In this document: in pieces, positions 1 to 12,235 of the stretch
Layout: each line of letters opens with the position of its first letter
How positions within the stretch are numbered: the stretch's first letter is position 1
From: Platanthera guangdongensis
Lineage: Eukaryota; Streptophyta; Magnoliopsida; Asparagales; Orchidaceae
Direction: 5' to 3'
DNA: 64,000 nt
Assembly (NCBI GenBank): GCA_039583875.1
Contig: CM077166.1
Coordinates: 81,342,564-81,406,563 of the forward strand
Position numbers and translations under genes: made by a program
The notes under the pieces: model-generated
The model's database searches: none
The model's input: the letters and a program-made list of their open reading frames with translations, nothing else
What the model was told of the DNA's origin: nothing

Positions 1-68
1 GTCGCTCCGAAGCGCAAATGCGGCCTGGCCCGGTGGTAGGCCGCGAGCAAAGGGGCAGGGGAGGCGGA

Positions 69-1046
69 TCAGTATTGAATCCACTTCCACCTACCCCGCC
101 TTTGCGTTTCGGTTCGTGGTGGCACGCGCAGATAGTGGTAGTCGCGCACCGCAACCAACTCCTGTTGAGCCAGACCAACTTGTTCCGTGACACTCTTAAG
201 CCGCTCCTCGGCCCGCGTGATGTGCACGCCAGGTGAGGTGACCTCACCACCTTCCGCTGCGCGCAGAGCCCCCTCCAGAGACGCGAGCCGAGCCTCGGTT
301 TCGGCCTTGTCCCGATCGACTCTCTTGACGATCTCCTGAAGCAACAAAGTATGTTTCTGGAACAGCCGCGTCACCTGCCTTTTCATCTCCACAGCGTCAG
401 CCGGATCGCCCAGATAATCCGAAACGCCCTCCACATCAGGGGGAGGTGAATACCCCTCGCTCATCTCAGCCTCAGAGGTGATCGCGTTGTAACCTGCAAA
501 CGAAGGGACTCAGAGGGGACAGGCGTGGACAGAACGAGCGCCGAGTGCGAGCTTACCAGGGGTTTGCACACTCTCCATACCGACGGACGGACGGGAAGAA
601 CCCGGCCGACCTTGAAAGGGTTCTCCCTCGAAGGCTGCAAGAGATTTCCCTAGCCCGGGGGGAACTGGCGACGGAGGGGTATTCTGGGGTGGACGACCCA
701 GGCCCGACGGGCTGGTGATCCGCTCAGTCGACAAAGGGGGGGGGGGAGCGATCCTCCCCCATCACCCTCATCTTCGCGTGGCAGTACCTACGAGATAAAC
801 GGTCAAAAATGAAGCAACAAGTCAGGAAGGAGGATCACATACCTCAGGAGCGACCTCGGTGCCAGCCGCCGAGCTGGAGCCCGGGAAGTTATTCGCCGGG
901 GACCGCCTAACAATCCTTCCTTTTATCGGCCTGAAGAGAGGGCCGGGAGACCCAAACGCCAACCAAGGGGCGACCTCGAGGGCCTCCTCCCGAGTCTTCT
1001 GGCCCGCGGCTGCCAGACGGGCTCGCACCTCCTCGCTGACTGGCAT
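69..1046 (-). CDS. Spliced antisense gene carried by Tat-like element A (three exons, 264 codons)
   Basis: Exons on the minus strand are 1046-843 (204 nt), 722-557 (166 nt) and 493-69 (425 nt, stop at 71-69). Introns are 120 and 63 nt with GT-AG ends (donors GAG/GTATGT and CTG/GTAAGC; acceptors CTGAG and TTTGCAG). Phases match: exon 1 ends in phase 0, exon 2 leaves one base, exon 3 begins with two, giving 795 nt = 264 amino acids plus stop. Exon 1 begins MPVSEEVRARL. Exon 2 is Pro/Ser-rich. Exon 3 is acidic, then has a likely coiled coil (residues roughly 150-230, with RLASLEGALRAAE). A TATA box lies 65-73 nt upstream of the ATG. Antisense ORFs between pol and 3' LTR are known in Tat elements (Grande is an example); the function is unknown and I see no named domain. 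Exon 1 is conserved in element B. The exon 2 acceptor is the least certain junction. Confidence 0.7.
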
Positions 1047-1110
1047 AGTGCAGCTGCAGTTCGCTTGGACAGACGAGATGAGGTAGGGATTCATCCACGG
1101 GCTCAGTGGT

Positions 1111-1119
1111 GTATTTATA
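1111..1119 (-). promoter_or_regulatory. TATA box of the antisense gene in element A
   Basis: The minus strand reads GGCTATAAATACACCACTGA, a strong plant TATA box. The ATG at 1046 is 73 nt downstream of the T. The same 20 bases occur in element B ahead of its antisense exon 1, also 73 nt from the ATG. An independent promoter is inferred from this conservation. Confidence 0.7.
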
Positions 1120-1234
1120 GCCGGGTAGTGGGACCCACCAGAAGATTCCATGCCAGCTCAGCATAGCACTCGCCGAACACGCGGGTTGGATGATTTTTTC
1201 CGAGCTTGATCAAGCTCAAAACGAGCGGGGATTG

Positions 1235-2133
1235 TGTAAAACCCCGTGTTCGTCGAGCGGGCCCCGCCAAGCCAGGCGAGCGAACCAGGTCGCCCGGCCC
1301 ACACCAGAACAACATGCAGACATGCGACAGGAGGCTAGCCCGCTCAGGTCAGGCGAGCGAGCCAGGCGAGCTGACCCCTTCATCCCTCTCGCTTGCTCAG
1401 AGGTTCGTCGACCGGAGTTGGGGTCGCCATTCGTCGAACCAGTATTCGCGGATGGGTTCGACGAGCCCAGATCTGTGAGCCGCTCTAATGGTCACAGTGG
1501 CCGCCAGCCCGCTCCCCTATACGCGACCTGGCCGCCTGTCCGCCTCGACAGAGGATTGGCGGATCGCGGTGGCCCGGCTTGCGCTCGCCCAAGAAGAGTA
1601 GGAGAGCCGCTAGAGCCAGGTTGCACCCGCCTCTCGCGGGTAGAGAGTAGTGGCGAGCTGACCTCCCTATCCCTGGATGGGGCCCAGTAAAAGCCCGAGG
1701 TGAAATTACCTGGATGCCCTCCCCTTGCCCTCCCCTTGGGTGCGAATAGCTTGTTGGAACAGCGAGAGCTACGCTGTTGGCAGACCAAGTTGGACTGCAC
1801 ATAGCTGTTCAAAACAGCGGAGGTTGTCTATTTGCAGGCCATTTTCAAAATTGTATAAATAGAACCCAAGGGGGCACCTCAGGGGGCACGCTCTCATACT
1901 CTCTAGCTCCTTGGTCCCTAGTGCTTTCTGAGGTAGCCTTAGCTCGGTCTGTGGCTAAGGAGGGGAAGTACTCTCAGGTCTTCCGGGTGTGTGGTGGGTC
2001 CTCCCCGCCGAGCCCTTGGGTCGGTTCTTGTCTTTGTTTTCCTTTGTTATTTTGCTTGCAGGAGCGAAGTAGATGCGTGATCACCCCTTCCCCAAGGGTG
2101 AACTCCACAAGAGACCGTTTTTCGGTTTCAACA
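1235..2133 (+). repeat. 3' LTR of element A
   Basis: An 899-bp LTR beginning TGTAAAACCCCG and ending TTCAACA. It is preceded by a purine-rich tract (ACGAGCGGGGATTG, 1221-1234) in the place of the polypurine primer. It is the reverse complement of the LTRs at 31496-32569 and 38648-39705 apart from indels and base changes. Open frames inside it (1190-1690 and 1777-2160) are chance ORFs in GC-rich LTR sequence and are not annotated. Confidence 0.85.
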
Positions 2134-3817
2134 GTCCTGAATGAGGTTTGTAGTGCATGATCTTAGGTTGATGAGTAGATAGTGATGATATGGAAGGATA
2201 TCTGATAGAAAGGTTGGTCGAAGTGGGAGTGACAAGATTTGAGGGTAGAGTAACAATGAGCTTGAATTATGTGGGAAAAATATGAGTCGAGCGATAAGAG
2301 AGCTGGCAAGCGGGCGAGGTCTCCAAGAATGCAAGGGAGTAGAAAAAACATGTGGTGAGGGTAAAAGGATGGCAAGGCGCCAGGAGGAGTGTCTGTTGCG
2401 GATATGTCAGAAAGCGAGCAGATGGGAGGGCCTTTAGTGGGCATCGCTGGATGAGTGAGAATTATGGGGGTGCGTGCCGCGGTCGATATCAGGAGAACGA
2501 AGTGGGGTGTCTGAAATGGAGGAAGTGGCGGTGGTTCTGGTTGTCAAAGACCCACTGAGGGGTGGTGGTGGGATGTATATAGGAGGAAGTTTGTCCGGAA
2601 ACAAAGTGGTGAGTCAGGGATATAAGGGGGCATGTGGAAAAAGTCAATGACAAATCTTAAGTGCCATGATGAGGAGAGTATCCTAGACAGTTTCCACTTG
2701 ATCACAACGAGCATATACTGAGTCTGAAAGGAGAGTCATAGTGGAAAAAGGGGAAAGGACCTCCAGAATGCGACGATATGCACATGAGGGCTGCCAGAAT
2801 GTTGTAGGCGCAGCTGAAGGCTGCCAGATTGCTGCAGGAGCCGCGCATGGGCAACCAGGCTACGACCGGAAACACAAGAGGGCTATTGGAGTGACGAGCG
2901 ACCACTGAGAAGTTGCAGAAGTGGTGGCAGCCCGCATAAAGTGCTACCGAGCATGTTGAGAGAAGTGGAAGGGCCAACTGGAGGCACAGGAAGTGAAGGC
3001 GTACTGGAATCATGAGACAAGAAGACCGCGTTGATTGCATCTAATTACAAAGTACGCAAGGGAAAAGGGTAATTAAGTAATTAACCCATGACCCGAAATA
3101 CACATGTGATGATAAAAGATAAAGTTGATAGCTATGCCACACCCACACACACTACTACCGAACGTTTGTCGTCGAGTTGGAATCCCTATTCTTGTCGCTT
3201 TGTTCCCGATGTCGACTTATGCGTTGTGTCCTCTTCTCCTCATTCTTTGCCCTTTTCTGTCTTCGTAATTGAAGATCTGTTTTTTTGGGGATGAAGCCAT
3301 TATTTTTACTAATTATTCCCATAAAAGCATTAAAAATGTTTCTTCTATTGCATGATAAAGGTTCACCTAAAGGAAAAACTTCAAATTCACAATTAACAGG
3401 CTTCCCCTAAGATTGAACCACTTTGTAAGGATCATTAAGTTATGAAATATTATTCCTATGGCTATGTATTGTGTTGCATCCACATGGATTCCCGTTTGTT
3501 TTCCATGATTGTTTATCCCGTGCAATGGTCGCTCATATTGGAATTCCATCTGATGTGAGGAGAGTAGTCCTACACCAGGTATCTCATTTTCTCTTGTGTG
3601 CTCTATAATAAGGATTTGGCCTCTCCAATCTTCAGCAATTGATATTAAGTTGAATATCGCGTTCTCTATATTAAGATTAATTTAATGATAATGTTCAGAA
3701 GAATTTAGAAACTTTGTGGTTGCTCCTCCTAATTGTCAAAAATAGTTTCTCTTAAAGATATTCCCGTACAAATAATTTTCAAACTTTTGTTTTCCTAAAA
3801 CAGTTCTTTTGTTGCAG
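2134..3817. other. Region without a recognisable gene upstream of the UBP exons
   Basis: About 1.7 kb with no convincing ORF. Positions about 3150-3290 resemble about 40365-40460, so this part is repetitive. At 3310-3415 short stretches in two frames (one including SPKGKTSNSQLTGFP) look like a serine-rich exon with frameshifts, and 3432-3500 includes SYE and LHPHGF, faintly like the block before the catalytic Cys of UBP16-type proteases. This could be a decayed upstream UBP exon, or chance. Everything here may be intron of the UBP gene. Confidence 0.35.
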
Positions 3818-4787
3818 TTGTTATGCGAATGCTGTCTTGCAGTGTCTGACATTTACAAAGCCTCTAATGGTCTATTTACTTCGTAGATCACATTCAAGAA
3901 CATGTAATTTCAGATTGTCAACTTATTCTTATACTCCATCATACTTTGTGCAGCTGTTTTATTGAACACTAATAATCTCTGATGCATTACTTAGGCCGGA
4001 TAAGAGACTGGTGCCTGATGTGTGAACTTGAACAGCACACTTCACTGTTGTTGGAGGGAGGTGGCCCACTTTCTCCTAGTAATATTCTCTTAAACATGAG
4101 AAGTGTTGGCTGTCGAATGGGTGGTGGAAATCAGGAAGATGCTCATGAATTTTTAAGGTATTTTTAATCAATTTCTTCAATGAATAATTTTACATTTGTT
4201 TCCTCTTAATTATAATGTCATCTTTTTCTACTAATTTTTTCTAGTATTTCACCAGGCTTTTGGTTATGTCCATGCAAGCTGTATGCCTTGTGGCTCAAGG
4301 TGGTGAGAAGAAGGTTGATTCAGGATTGCAGGAAACTACTCTCGTGCAACAAGTTTTTGGTGGACGACTCAAATCTAAGGCAATCCATATCTCCACTTTG
4401 ATTTTTTTTGACATGGTTGATATTTCTCATCATTTGTTTAAATTGCTAGTTGTTGATGTTATTGTACTCAGGTAAAGTGCCTGAGATGCCATCAAGAGTC
4501 TGAACGATATGAGAACATAATGGATCTTACATTAGAGATATATGGGTGGGTTGAGTCTTTGGAGGACGCCCTCACACAATTTACTACCCCCGAAGATTTA
4601 GATGGTGAAAACATGTACCGATGTGGAAGGTTTGTGGTCCTCTTTTGCTTATAATTTGCATATCTGTGTTTTTTTGTTTTAAGTATCTGCAAACCATTGT
4701 AGGTGTTCTGCATATGTTAGAGCAAGGAAACAATTGAGTTTACATGAGGTGCCAAATATCTTAACAATAGTCTTGAAAAGATTCCAG
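3818..4787 (+). CDS. Ubiquitin-specific protease, UBP15-19 type: 5' exon block in window (five exons)
   Basis: Deubiquitinating cysteine protease (peptidase C19) that removes ubiquitin from proteins. Exons are 3818-3903, 3995-4157, 4256-4379, 4472-4629 and 4703-4787, with introns of 91, 98, 92 and 73 nt. The first begins TTGTTATGCG: its first T completes a Ser codon, and TGT at 3819-3821 is the catalytic Cys (CYANAVLQCL). Then come DWCLMCELEQH, GGGNQEDAHEF, ETTLVQQVFGGRLKSK, the zinc-ribbon halves VKCLRC and RCGRCSAYVRARK, and LTIVLKRFQ. All junction phases agree and no frame is broken. The third intron starts with GC rather than GT. The order and wording of the motifs match Arabidopsis UBP16 and relatives as I remember them. 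The MYND finger and first exons of that family are not in the window. The block ends in phase 0 at 4787 and continues at 54239. Confidence 0.9.
4380..4471 (+). other. GC-AG intron of the UBP gene
   Basis: The exon ends ...AAATCTAAG and the intron begins GCAATCC; the acceptor is GTACTCAG. Splicing here is needed to join RLKSK to VKCLRC in frame. GC donors with AG before them are a known minor class of plant intron. It may instead be a GT mutated to GC. Confidence 0.75.
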
Positions 4788-5615
4788 GTAACAACATGAT
4801 TTTTTTTCTTGGCTCAGTTTTTAGATTTTATTAGTAATAGAGATTGATCTCGCCTCAGTTGAGTGATTTTATTATTCCTATTTTTGGATCATCAGTCGCA
4901 CTATCTGAGACCGTGATTGTGACGAGCTTGATATTTCATATTTTATGTAATTTTCTTTTATTTTCCGGGGTTTTATTTTGAAAATTATGCTAGGTCGTTC
5001 ATTCATATGATTCGAACCATCAGATGCACTTTAATTTCCCCCATATGTATATACATACTCCTATTAGGGCTAATAGGTGGCATCATGGATTGAAGCCCTT
5101 AACCGCCTCTTTGTTCGGTCCTAGATGGGTACCGACTCTAGTCAGCCCCACTCAGTGCGACGCCGAGAAACCACCTTTGCTCCTCTGGTCTCCTGAGGCT
5201 CCACTGCTACTCATTTCAGCCTTGTGAGGCTCTGCCATCGCCTTGTCAACCCTCCACTAACCTCGTAGTTGTTCCCCACCGCCTCATCCCACCTATCCTA
5301 ATGTTGACCAACCCCTTTCAACACTGACAGACCTTTCCCTACCCAGGCCAACCTCCTCTGCCCCATTCCCAGTGCATCCCGAGTCCTCCCAAGCCTCTTC
5401 CATCCATCGTTTCCCCTCTAGGTACCTCTACAGTCCCCGGTTCTCCTCTCCATACCCTCCACCACTCCTGACAAATCCATCATCCCTTCATCTACCCTTC
5501 CAGCATGCTAAATCCCCCCACATCCGTTTCCTCTTTGTTTCTCCATCCCGCAAAGCCACTTTGGTCTTCACAACTCTCCCAAAGTACTATCCAGCAGCCG
5601 CATTTCTCCTCCCAG
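4788..5615 (+). other. Start of the giant intron; pyrimidine-rich stretch, no gene
   Basis: T-rich intron sequence to about 5000, then about 600 bp rich in C and T (for example 5240-5620) of unknown origin. The 84-codon ORF at 5372-5626 is low-complexity Pro/Ser/Leu and is not supported as a gene. Confidence 0.5.
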
Positions 5616-6383
5616 TGATAATGTAATTGGGGAAGAGATGTTTCTCTTATTTACTATCTACGATGAAGGCAAGTATGCCTATCATGTATAGCATATTATA
5701 TAAAATGACATATCAAGGTCGTATAAATCCACGGGTGTGTCGAATACTTCTATTTCGAGAAAATAAACCATTATTTTATCGGAGAAAACGCTGAATCGAA
5801 ATTAACTATACTAAGTGAAAAAAAACTAATGAGTTGAATAATTACACAGACATCTGAAAATCGCGTCGACGAAAAGAAAACAAAACTCGCCTTGAAATGA
5901 AAGATGAAAGATAATTTTATAATCGTTCTAAACTAAGCCTTGACAATGAAGATTCTCAAATTATGAACGCACCTATCTCAAGGATTACGCCCAACTGAGA
6001 TTAGGTTGATCGACCAAACTCTCGCTCTCAAATCGAAACCCCTAAAACTCACCTTAATGAGGTGAATCCCGCTATAGGATTTGACTTCTATCAAGAAGAT
6101 TTATGTCATCCTCTCTCGACGGTTGCGTGCAACTCTTTTTATTCTCGAGCGATCAATTCATACGTACGATCCTCTCGGCTAACTAGAGTACAAAAACGAA
6201 TACCGAAATCCATAATCGGAATATGGGTCCGATAACGATATAAATCGGGAATAAATCTAAGGAAGAGAAGAACAAAAATAAAAGAGAGGATGATTCATTC
6301 CAAGGTGCGAAAATAAAAGAACCTAAAAACTAGTTACTTTGAGACAAAATAAAAACACTAAAATGAGAGAAGAGAAGGGGGAG

Positions 6384-8260
<1,877 letters not shown>

Positions 8261-8261
8261 A

Positions 8262-8277
8262 TTTGGTATTAGAGGGC
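8262..8277 (+). other. Primer binding site of element E
   Basis: TTTGGTATTAGAGGGC follows the LTR end CATCA. It resembles the usual plant initiator-Met tRNA PBS TGGTATCAGAGC, with changes. Confidence 0.7.
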
Positions 8278-8376
8278 AGGTTTCAAAATTTTTCTAAGTT
8301 TTGAGATTCCCCTTTGTAGAATAGGAACCCGCACATCATTTTCAAATTTATTCAAAAAAAGAGAGAATTTGTTTTA

Positions 8377-9330
8377 GTGTCATCATTGCATTTGACTTGT
8401 GTGTTCGCATGCATCAGCGTAGTGATAAGAATACGTCAAGTTAAACGTGGTCACCTGAGTCGTGGACACGAAGGGAATGAACCATCCCAGTGGTTTTTAC
8501 CTTTCGCCCACCAAATGAAGACATTAACCGAGAGAACCTGCCAGTTGCGTGAAATGTTAGCAAACCTTAGAGGTAGGGTTAATAGTTTAGAAATACCCCC
8601 TCGAGCGACAATGACACCTCAAATTCGAGATGAGCATTTTGTCCGTCCACGTTACGATGTCCCACCACATTATGTAGAAAGATCTACATTTAGGAGGAAT
8701 CCACTCTATGAGGATCACGACTACACTTACAGTCACTCCTATAGAGATCCATCAAGGAGATCATTACGATATTTTGATGATTATCCTCGATCACTGTATA
8801 CTCCTTGCAGAGGTCGTGTTGACCCACCAACACGTTCTCATTATAGAGACGATTAGTACGATGACCATCGTTAATTTTATCCTCGTACTCAAAGGGATCA
8901 TACTGGTCCTTATGCACCATATTATGAGGATAGAGCACAATATCCCTCTAGTTATCGATACTACACGTCTCCTTTATATGAGAAACCCGAGACTGCATAT
9001 GTGTGACCACCACCACACGTTCGTAGGACACATGATCATCTACAAGCATGTCGTGATTATGATATGGACGATCGTAACAACTACCGTCAAGAGTCTTATA
9101 GAGGTCACTATCGTCGAGAGTACATCACACCTAGTGATCCTCCTATTGTCCCGAAGACAAACATGATGATAGATATTGAGGGTCAGCAAGGGAATATCAC
9201 TGCCCAAAGCATGGAGACATCACCTACTATGTCTGATGTTCTAATACAGGATGTGTGGAGTCAACCCTCACATGAGTCTGCTCCACACAGTGAACCCACT
9301 TGTGATTCTATATCTACTAGCTCTCCTTGA
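8377..9330 (+). pseudogene. Gag-like remnant of element E, Arg/Tyr/Asp-rich
   Basis: Open from 8377 to 8856 (159 codons), then broken by in-frame stops (TAG about 8854, TAA about 8872, TGA about 9004), continuing to about 9330 with the same composition. An N-terminal helical stretch (LTERTCQLREMLANLRGRV) is followed by a long Arg/Tyr/Asp/Pro-rich tail (for example YRDPSRRSLRYFDDYP). The position right after the PBS suggests a gag-derived protein. I see no zinc knuckle and cannot assign a family. Confidence 0.5.
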
Positions 9331-9354
9331 AGTATAGATTCCTTGCACACTTCA

Positions 9355-9450
9355 CCTAGTGGTGCACCGAGTCACATCACCACACCCGATGGCGCATCGA
9401 GTTACATCACCACACTTGATGGCGCACCGAGTGATATTACGACCGAAGTC
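9355..9450 (+). repeat. 30-bp tandem repeat, three copies
   Basis: Three consecutive units built on GGCGCACCGAG and ACATCACCACAC, with point changes, inside the internal region of element E. The period is a multiple of three, so it may once have encoded a 10-residue repeat. Confidence 0.75.
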
Positions 9451-9500
9451 GATAGCTTAGTAGTTATCTCAAGGTAGTCACCCCTACCCTATCTGGGAGT

Positions 9501-10255
9501 ATGCCCCCTTCTGACGGGTCATTTCTAGAGGACCATCACTCGACTCATAGGTCATTTGACGACCCTCCTATTGAGCCTCCAGATGAGACACCTCGTCCTT
9601 ATGTGGATGAACTTTATCTGAATAGTACACTTGCGAATTTTAAGACATGGATACCTGCCCCATTGTCGCCATTGATGTCGATAGTGTTTCTGCGAGATGA
9701 TTTTGAGTGTGACATCTATATATTAGGGCTTGAGCTTAGCCATCTGGTCACTCACACTCTAGATGAGTTATGAGATGTACCACTTGCTGATCATCGTATT
9801 CGCGATGAGTTTTCATATGTCCTGCCTGGTGAGCCTCCCGATGCCTCACTTTCCCTTGACACATTTATTACGGTTGTCACACTTCGTGCACTTTTATCTG
9901 AGAGCGTTGCATCTGTTGTTGGAACTTACGTTTTCACGCGTCGTATTTGCGACAAATTTTATTATACCCCTCCTGGTGAACCCCAAATGAAAAACTTATG
10001 GGTTCACCGCACATTTGAGATGTATCCATCCTTAGAGACACAGTCGAGTTTGAGGTTGCACTCACTGATTCGTTGAAGTTATATCTTGTCACCCGCACTT
10101 TCAGAGACAGTCCGTACACCATGTTGACACATCTGATCACCGATGTTTCTGATTTACATTTTAGTGTTCATCGCCCTGGTGATGAGTTCTTTTATGATCC
10201 ACCCTCTGAGCCTCCTTATCATGTACCTCTTTCAGGAGTTGCTCTTGGTATCTGA
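9501..10255 (+). pseudogene. Second ORF remnant of element E with repeated PGEPP modules
   Basis: Continues from the preceding remnant with stops and shifts. Three diverged copies of one module recur: DEFSYVLPGEPP (about 9804), DKFYYTPPGEP (about 9950) and DEFFYDPPSEPP (about 10181). The first two are in one frame; the third needs a shift after a TGA near 10073. The protein looks built from an internally duplicated unit. I do not recognise a family. It lies where pol would be in an autonomous element, but none of the pol motifs is present. Confidence 0.45.
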
Positions 10256-10926
10256 AATCATCAGTTTGTGACATTAGTCGTATTAGTAGTTCATTTATTG
10301 CATTTGCATGGTTTGCATAAAAATTGTTTGAGCGGAAAATTGCATAGTACTTTTGATTTTTTTATGCAACTCAATTTAAAAAGCATAAACGAGCTACTAG
10401 TTTTAAAATTGATGACTTGATAATGGTTCAGGTAGATCCGGAACGGTTACCTTCAGGTACCTTAAAGAAATTAGCTACTGTAGAACTAGACCCTTTCTAG
10501 TAGTAAATCGAATTTTGCAAAATGCATATGAATTTGAGATGTCTTCCGTTTGAGCAGCAAATCCTGTTTTTAACGTAGTCAATCTGACTTAATTCTACGA
10601 CTACTCACATGAGTCTTTAGAATTTTCATTGTCGTCTTGTCCATTTGTTTCTTCTGGGTTGGTGAGTGAGAGTGAAGAGCCACATTCAGGACATACCGAC
10701 GTTCATTCCGCTACTGACACTTCCATAGTAATTTCTTCTATTTTCACTGCCAGTTTTAGGTTGAACAGGAGATTATTCTATTCCAGTTCCCGAGCAGATA
10801 TTGAATAGTGACCACTACTGATGATGGTTTTCAGAGATCTTTGTTTCATTGGCATGGATGTTAAAACTTCTCCCGTACTACTACTCGGAGCACTCACCAG
10901 AGATGAGTAATTTAGAGGGGGAGAGT

Positions 10927-11084
10927 TGGTGGTGACCAGCCCTAACCAGGTCGACGCAAAGGTGCCTGACGCCGCACCCGGCCAGACCACTATCGTACTT
11001 GAATGTACATGTTTTATTTATGTTTTGTGTTGTAATTTGTGTTAAAAATATATATATATATATATAATTACATAAATATATATA

Positions 11085-11165
<81 letters not shown>

Positions 11166-11285
11166 CTGTTGAGAGAATGTGAGCTTACATATATGTATAA
11201 GAATATAAATACATATATCTATATATTTATAAGAATATACTTATATTCATATATCTAAAGTTATATATATATGAGGATATATATA
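10927..11285 (+). repeat. Truncated middle LTR copy of element E
   Basis: Starts TGGTGGTGACC after a purine-rich tract (TTAGAGGGGGAGAG), matching the starts at 6384 and 15333. Similarity to the third copy stops near 11285, within its AT-rich part. Foreign sequence follows. Confidence 0.75.
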
Positions 11286-11329
11286 TGAATACAAGCAGTC
11301 GTGCACGGGGGACCCCGTGCGGGCAACAT

Positions 11330-12235
11330 TTGTCGTGGGTGCGACATATGTCGTGGGGTGACATTCGTCGTGGGGGCGACATTCGTCGTGGGGGCGACAT
11401 TCGTCGTGGGGGCGACATTCGTCGTGGGAGCTACATTCATCTTGGGGTCGACATTCATCGTAGGGGCAACATTCGTCGGGTGTGTGACATTCGATGGGGG
11501 TGGTGACAACATTGGTCGTGGGCGGTGACATTGGTCATGGGCAGTGAAATTAGTTGTATGCGGGAACATTTGTCATAAGCGGCGACATTCAGTGGGAAAG
11601 GCAACATTCGTCGGGGAAGGAGACATTTGGCGGGCACGATGACATTCAGCGTGGGAGGAGACATTGGTTTGGGGTGGTGACATTGGTCGGGGGTAAGAAC
11701 ATTGCTCATGAGCAACATTGGTCAGGGGTAGTGACAATTGTCGGGGGTGGTGACATTGGCCTGGGATGACAACATTGGTCATGGGCGACATTTGGCTGAG
11801 GTGGTGACATTTGGCAGGGATGACAACATTCGGCGGGGGCAGCGACATTCGGCGGGGACAGCGACATTCGGCAGGGACAGCGACATTCGGCATGAGCAAC
11901 TACAATTTTTGTTGAGAGAAACATTTATCGTGTGCAACACAAATTTTCGTAGAGGGCCACAATTATGCAAAATATTTTTGTGTGCACCATTATCAATTGA
12001 ATATTTATCAAGCATAGAAAATACCACATTCAGATGCGTCACCACATTGAGAAGAAAAGATCATTTGTTGAGGGCGACAACATTTGTCGTGGAGGTCGAC
12101 ATTTTTCGTGGGGGTGGCATTTGTCGTGTGATAGACATTTATCGCGGGAGCGACATTTGTTATTTGGTCGATATTTGTCGTGGGAGGAGTCAATTGTCGT
12201 GGAGCGAAACATTGGTCGTGCAGTACAGTTATTGC
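11330..12235. repeat. Minisatellite, 18-bp unit decaying into variants
   Basis: Four tandem units of GACATTCGTCGTGGGGGC at 11360-11431, the last with one change. They are followed by about 800 bp of diverged units (GACATTGGTC, GACATTCGGCGGG, GACATTTGTCGTGG). Because the unit is a multiple of three, several frames stay open (for example RRGGDI repeats on + and PPRRMS on -); these are not genes. Confidence 0.9.

Larger units (their letters stand above)
1..2133 (+). mobile_element. Element A: 3' end of a Tat-like Ty3/gypsy retrotransposon
   Basis: The 3' part of an LTR retrotransposon on the + strand; gag and pol lie outside the window. It aligns in reverse complement with the complete Tat-type element at 31496-39705: both have an antisense exon beginning MPVS, then a polypurine tract, then an LTR starting TGTA and ending TTCAACA. 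The internal part (1-1234) is taken up by a spliced antisense gene. The right edge is 2133, where similarity to the other element's LTR stops. The 5 bases after it are GTCCT, but the TSD cannot be checked because the left end is missing. Tat assignment rests on the pol domains of the related copy B, not on this fragment. Confidence 0.85.

Noticed and set aside
5372..5626. 84-codon ORF in the intron
   Set aside because: Low-complexity C/T-rich DNA; no motif, overlaps the start of solo LTR F.
11227..11899. Several repeat-protein-like ORFs on both strands
   Set aside because: All come from the 18-bp minisatellite, whose period keeps every frame open.
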